Origin: Archilochus colubris
Taxonomy: Eukaryota > Chordata > Aves > Apodiformes > Trochilidae
Assembly: GCA_023079485.1 (NCBI GenBank)
Contig: CM041083.1
Location: 141,497,052-141,561,051 of the forward strand
Reading direction: 5' to 3'
Length of the DNA stretch: 64,000 nt
The notes below the pieces were generated by a model, which worked only from the letters and a program-made list of their open reading frames with translations, had not been told where the DNA came from and made no database searches. Position numbers and translations under genes: made by a program. Positions 59,401-64,000 of this stretch are shown piece by piece (positions within the stretch are counted from its first letter, which is position 1; the number at the start of each line of letters is the position of its first letter).

Positions 59401-62400
59401 TTAATCAGCAGTGTGGAATTCAAACTGGACATCAAAACCTGTTCTGAACTTTTTAATGTAATCTCTTATTTCTCTTGAAAGGAACTTTGTATTTAAGACT
59501 CAGTTTTACACTTTAAAATATTAATTATCCGATTTCTTGTGACCACAATAGGCTCAAAGAGTGTGTATGAGCAAGGAAGTAAGGCATTAAAAATATATCC
59601 TTTTGTTCTCTCATACAGTATATTGTTTTCCAGTTGCAGTATAAACTGCTGATTAACCAGAAGCAAAACCATATGCTGATTTTTTTTAACAAGTACAATT
59701 AACAGTTTATTTCTTTAGGACCAAGTTCTCATGCTACACCCCACATTTAATAAACTCTCATTCCAAGAACATCTAAATGCTTAAAATGTGTTTAGAGTGA
59801 CAGCCGTGGAAGTACGTATGAGTAACTCTTGCCCTCAGGGTAAATCACAAACCTTAAAACGCTATATAGTAGGATAAATAGAAAGAAGGAAAACTTTCAA
59901 AACAGATAAAAAAAGAAGAGAATACTGAATGTTCTAAGATGATTTCTTAAGAGTACATTTAGGCAGCTGTTTCAGGTGTTTATTGCAAACCTGAATGGAA
60001 TATTCTTCCCCCATCCTTTGTATATGTAGGTTGTAAAGGGGACATCCCACAAGTGCCTCTCCCACTTCACAGTAAGAATGATGGACACTGAGCATGGAGG
60101 TTGTCACACTTTTTACTCAGCTAAAAGGTGAGACAACCTTGTTTTGCATTACTTCCTGTTCCCACCCAGCTCAGCAGCAATCCCTAAATCACTCACCCAG
60201 TGAAGGATGGGGAGATTCTTTGTTGTAGAAGGAGAACCAGACCAGCTACACATCCATTATAAAAGGTCATCAAAGCATTTCAGGCAGACACAAGACTTGG
60301 CTCACTGTCCTCTGCTGAAACTCACCTCTTACAGACACTTTTCTACAAATACTGTAAGTACTATTTCAATATTTTAGTTAAAATACTCTTCCTTGAAAGC
60401 ATAGCCTAAGGTACATTACATATTGCCATGGATTCTCTTTCTTTCATCTTGGATACTATATGTATCAAACCAAAAATCACTTGGCCTCAGCCAACGGAGT
60501 AAAAGAATCCTCACCTTTAATAAAACCTTATTTTGTACTTTAATAATAGTAAAAAAATTCCTTGCTGCTAAAAGGAAAAATTTATTTCAGAAGTATTACA
60601 TGTATATCTTTACAACATACTTCTCATTACCAACACAGCAGTTATAGATAAGTGTTAGCCATATTCTTCCATTATCTATAGCACTCACCTTTAATCCATA
60701 ACTTATTTCTGATACAGCAGTGGTATTTAAGTACACACAGTATATGACTGTTGTCACACACCCCATAAACAATCCTGTGGTGAATATTTTGAGATTATTA
60801 CAAAGCACACATTAGACATTGTATTTTATCCAGCTGTCAATAAAACATGAGTTTTCCTTGCAATGTTAACAACCTCCACCTGAAGAAGATGGTTCAGCTT
60901 TCTGTATTAAGATATACAGTTGCACCAGGGTTAAGAGATAAACTGAAGTTGAAATGAGGTATTCCTCTTTCACTGCCTCCTTTCTGAACATCCTCATGTT
61001 TCAAACACATACACATCTCAGTACATGCCAATAGCTCTGCTATTTGCACTATTCTACTCCAGGGTCATCTAAGTTGGTAAAATGGAACTTGAAAGTGTTG
61101 CATTCCTAAATGCAAGGTGCCTCATGAGTCACATAACCCTTCGTAATTGCAGTTCACTAATGAAAAAAGACAGAAGATTGTTCACACAGTAAGAACTTGC
61201 AAAACCCTGTAATTCGATACTACAGAACAATAATGCAATGAGAGGGGACAAGGTCATGTTTACACCTGTAAAATTAGAGAGAATAATAAAAATAGGTTAA
61301 GAGGTTTCTGTTTTCCTCTTTCTACAGAAAGTCATAAGCTAGCCTTATTCCCAGACTTCTCCTGGTACTTCTTCCACTTCGGAATGAATCTTGGAAACCT
61401 AATGTCATTGCTAACTATACCCATAAACATTTTATTGGGTGAACACCGTTGCAGAGCACAGAAAGGTTCTTTCTTACAAGACTCTTAGCAGCTACACAGC
61501 AATTCCCATGAAATGTCATTTCCCTTAACATGCGACTGCAGGCATTTAGACAATGAGTTTTGAATTATTGCTGCCAACCCCTTGCTGTGATCACGAATCT
61601 CATCCAGGGCCAAGGAGCAGTTTTCTGAGAAACTGCTGTGGCTCCAAACATGTCCAAGCTCTACAGGGTTTTTCATAGAAAAGCCCCTTTCCCCTCAGTC
61701 AGAACAGCCAAAAGACAGAGTTACACATTTCATAAGCTAAACACCACCAATCTGGAGAGCAGTCCATGCATAAAAGTTGTGGGCAGCATTTTTATCCTTC
61801 CTGTAAATCTGTATTACTTATGTCTCTTTAATAAACTTACAAAACAAATAAACAGTTAACAAACTGCCTCCACTACCCTCAAAAGCAACTTCCAAAACAT
61901 CCAAAGCAGTCTTTGAAATTTAAGCCCTTGAAAACTAAGATAGCAGCAAAAATCCTACTCTACACCACCTTTAACAGCACTAGAAATATCAGCATTCAAG
62001 AAAAATTACTATACTGCCCATCTTCAGGAGTCAGTGACCTCTCATTATCAAAACATACTTTATAAAGACCTGTACACTGACATCTAGATAGTGGCATTTC
62101 TGTAATTTTTTTATTCCTCTAACCCTGTACAAGGGCTCATAAACACAATTTTACCAGTAAGCTTTTAACACCACAAGTGAAGGTGTCAGGGATGCCTTCA
62201 GCCCTTTGAGACTTTAGCACTTCTCAGGCACAAAAAGGTCCCAGATATCTTAGCAGTGGCTTATTTTTAGAAGCTTGAAATTGAAATTTATACACCCTAA
62301 TACTTAAAACATTGTTAAATTCACAATAGTTAATACCTTATGCTTCATATCTAGCCAGCTGGACTATCTCCTTAGTTTATACCGAGCAGTGATCACTTCC

Positions 62401-63154
62401 TAAAGAATTAGAAACTAAAGAAACAAACTCCAGAATAATCTGCTCCCATGCTTTAATTAGTAAAAATGGACTTCTGCCAGGCAGATGCTCTGGGATGCAG
62501 TCAGTCCTTCCCCCTATGCCAGATGCTGGTTTTTCTCATCAGAGTTTCTCACATAAACCTGACTCTGTGCAGAAGTTCAGTGGGCCACCATGAAGCACAC
62601 CACCAAGGACTTTCAAAAGGAGGCACAGATGTGAACTTAGTACATAATTATTTGTAATAGCAGTATTCAAGAAAGATCCTATCAAGGGAGGCTCAGCACT
62701 GCATAGTTTAATCAACAGTGATAAACACAGGAAAATGAAGCTGGCTGTGATCTTCCCAACTCCATTCCCTGATAAACAAGGGGTTAACAAGTACAACAAC
62801 CAAGAAGGAACCTCGTGGTGTTGTGCTGCATATAACCAATACTCCCTCTCCCAGGGAACAGGCCCTACAAAATAATTGAGAACAAAATAACTTACAAGAA
62901 CAGCACTATTTCTCTTCATCCATGTACAGTAAACAAAAGCACACATATGTATGCGGGACATCTGCCATAATTAGCTTCAAATGTGAACCCAGTATGGTCA
63001 TGATGAGCTGCAGTGAATGCTGTCAGTGAAAAGACTGCCAAAAACAGCTTGAGAACAACATTTAATCAATGTTACACAACCTGTGTTTCTGAGAGTTTTT
63101 AACCTGGCAAAGCCACATAGCCCAGTTTGGAAGAGACACAGAAGAGAGATCTTG
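56401..63154 (-). other. Upstream intron of MCF2L or intergenic DNA
   Basis: AT-rich, with no exon, repeat family or structural RNA that I recognise. Candidate donor sites, for example at 56990 and 60690, do not adjoin sequence resembling the missing MCF2L exons. Confidence 0.5.
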
Positions 63155-63990
63155 ATTCATACAATAATTCAGGTTTGAGGGGATCTCGTGAGGCTTCTAA
63201 CCTCCTGCTCAAAGCCTGGCCAACTTCAAACCAGGTTGTTCAGGACTTTGTACAGCCAGGTCTTGAAAAACCTCCAAGGACAGACCTTATAGCCTGGCTT
63301 GGTAGCCCATCTCAGTGCTTCCTTATTCTCCCAACGACATTTTTTTTCCTTATATCCAGGTGAGAACCTCTCTGTTCCCATTCCCACCCTGGGCCTCTCT
63401 ATCTCCCCATCACCCACCTCTGTGAGGAATCCATTGCCACTGCCCCCACAACAGTAGGAATAGGGTTGTTGGGCCCTCCCATGACAAAAAACACACCACT
63501 CCTGTAACATCTCCTTGCACAGGAGCTTCAGCTCCAACCCCAGCCATTGTGGGGACCCCACTGGATTTGCTCCAGTTTGTGAGTCCCCACCCTACAGTAG
63601 CTCAGAGCTGGGCCCACACAGAAGGTGTGGTCTACAGGGCATCAGCCAGGGGATAGCTGCCTTCACCCATTCCGGGCCATGGTCTTGCTGGTGCAGCCAG
63701 AACCATCAGCTTTCCCTGCTGCCCAGGCATCCTACTGGCTCGCGTTTAACCTCCCACGAGCGCCTCCACATCCTTTTCAGAAAAGCAGCCCCACAAACAC
63801 TTTGTTCCCAGCCTTTACTCTTGCAGGGGTCTAGTCAACCTCAGCTGCAGGACTTGTCATTTGGTAAATTTCATGATGTTTCTTGTCTGTCCATTCCTCT
63901 CACTCATCTAGGTTCCTCTGATTGGCAGTCCTTCCCTCCAGTACCTTGACCTGTTTCTCATTGACAGACTTCATGCACTCCTTCTTCTTG
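63155..63990 (-). mobile_element. CR1 LINE fragment at window end
   Basis: Diverged CR1 text: AACCTCCTGCTCAAAGC, then GTCTTGAAAAACCTCCAAGG, a TTATTCTCCCAACG block and a long GC-richer body. The 3' octamer end is degraded. It appears to continue to, or past, the end of the window. Confidence 0.75.
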
Positions 63991-64000
63991 TCCTCCCCAA

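Noticed and set aside
60690..60800. Candidate donor GTGAGTGC after a frame ending EISYGLK
   Set aside because: No acceptor in phase and no similarity to the missing exons.
1..64000. Bacterial-type systems: CRISPR arrays, operons, toxin-antitoxin pairs, phage genes
   Set aside because: The sequence is vertebrate nuclear DNA with split exons and CR1 repeats. No regularly spaced direct repeats or compact gene arrays were seen.

Overview
This window is vertebrate nuclear DNA, almost certainly from a bird. Seven CR1 retrotransposon fragments carry the avian CR1 3' end, there is a solo LTR of the avian ERVL-like type that opens TGTCCTGG, and the only gene is split into short exons with GT-AG splice sites. 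There is no bacterial-style gene organisation, no CRISPR array, no operon, no tRNA or rRNA that I could see, and no obvious CpG island.

The window is dominated by one gene on the minus strand. It is the orthologue of MCF2L (Dbs/Ost), a Dbl-family guanine-nucleotide exchange factor for Rho GTPases. I placed 30 coding exons between 46538 (most 5' exon found) and 10041 (stop codon). Joined, they give an uninterrupted frame of 1110 residues plus one split codon at the 5' side, and every junction is phase-compatible. The order is: part of a CRAL-TRIO/Sec14 lipid-binding domain (exons 1-3), a linker and spectrin-like helical region (exons 4-9), a basic linker (10-12), the DH catalytic domain (12-18), the PH domain (19-21), a serine-rich linker with three consecutive phase 1-1 exons that can be skipped without a frameshift (24-26), an SH3 domain (28-29) and a serine-rich C-terminus (30). 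The start codon, the promoter and the rest of the CRAL-TRIO domain were not found and should lie above 46538, either in the last 17.5 kb (missed) or beyond the right edge.

Layout: 1-9850 is intergenic, downstream of the gene, with two CR1 copies and nothing recognisable as a gene. 9850-10040 is 3' UTR. 10041-46538 is the MCF2L body. 46539-64000 looks like a long 5' intron with three CR1 copies, one of which carries a perfect AT-rich palindrome. In human, MCF2L is followed by F7 and F10 in the same orientation. No F7-like exon was recognised in the left 9.8 kb, so if synteny holds F7 lies off the left edge.

No new multi-gene system is present. The items most worth a second look are: the modular phase 1-1 exon cassette between PH and SH3; a possible alternative first exon that would give a protein without the Sec14 domain; a 330-bp polypyrimidine tract (sense strand) 336 nt upstream of exon 23; a glycine tract encoded by a trinucleotide repeat next to the SH3 domain; the ERVL-like solo LTR inside an intron; an ungapped 108-bp direct duplication; and an ancient L2-like reverse transcriptase relic.
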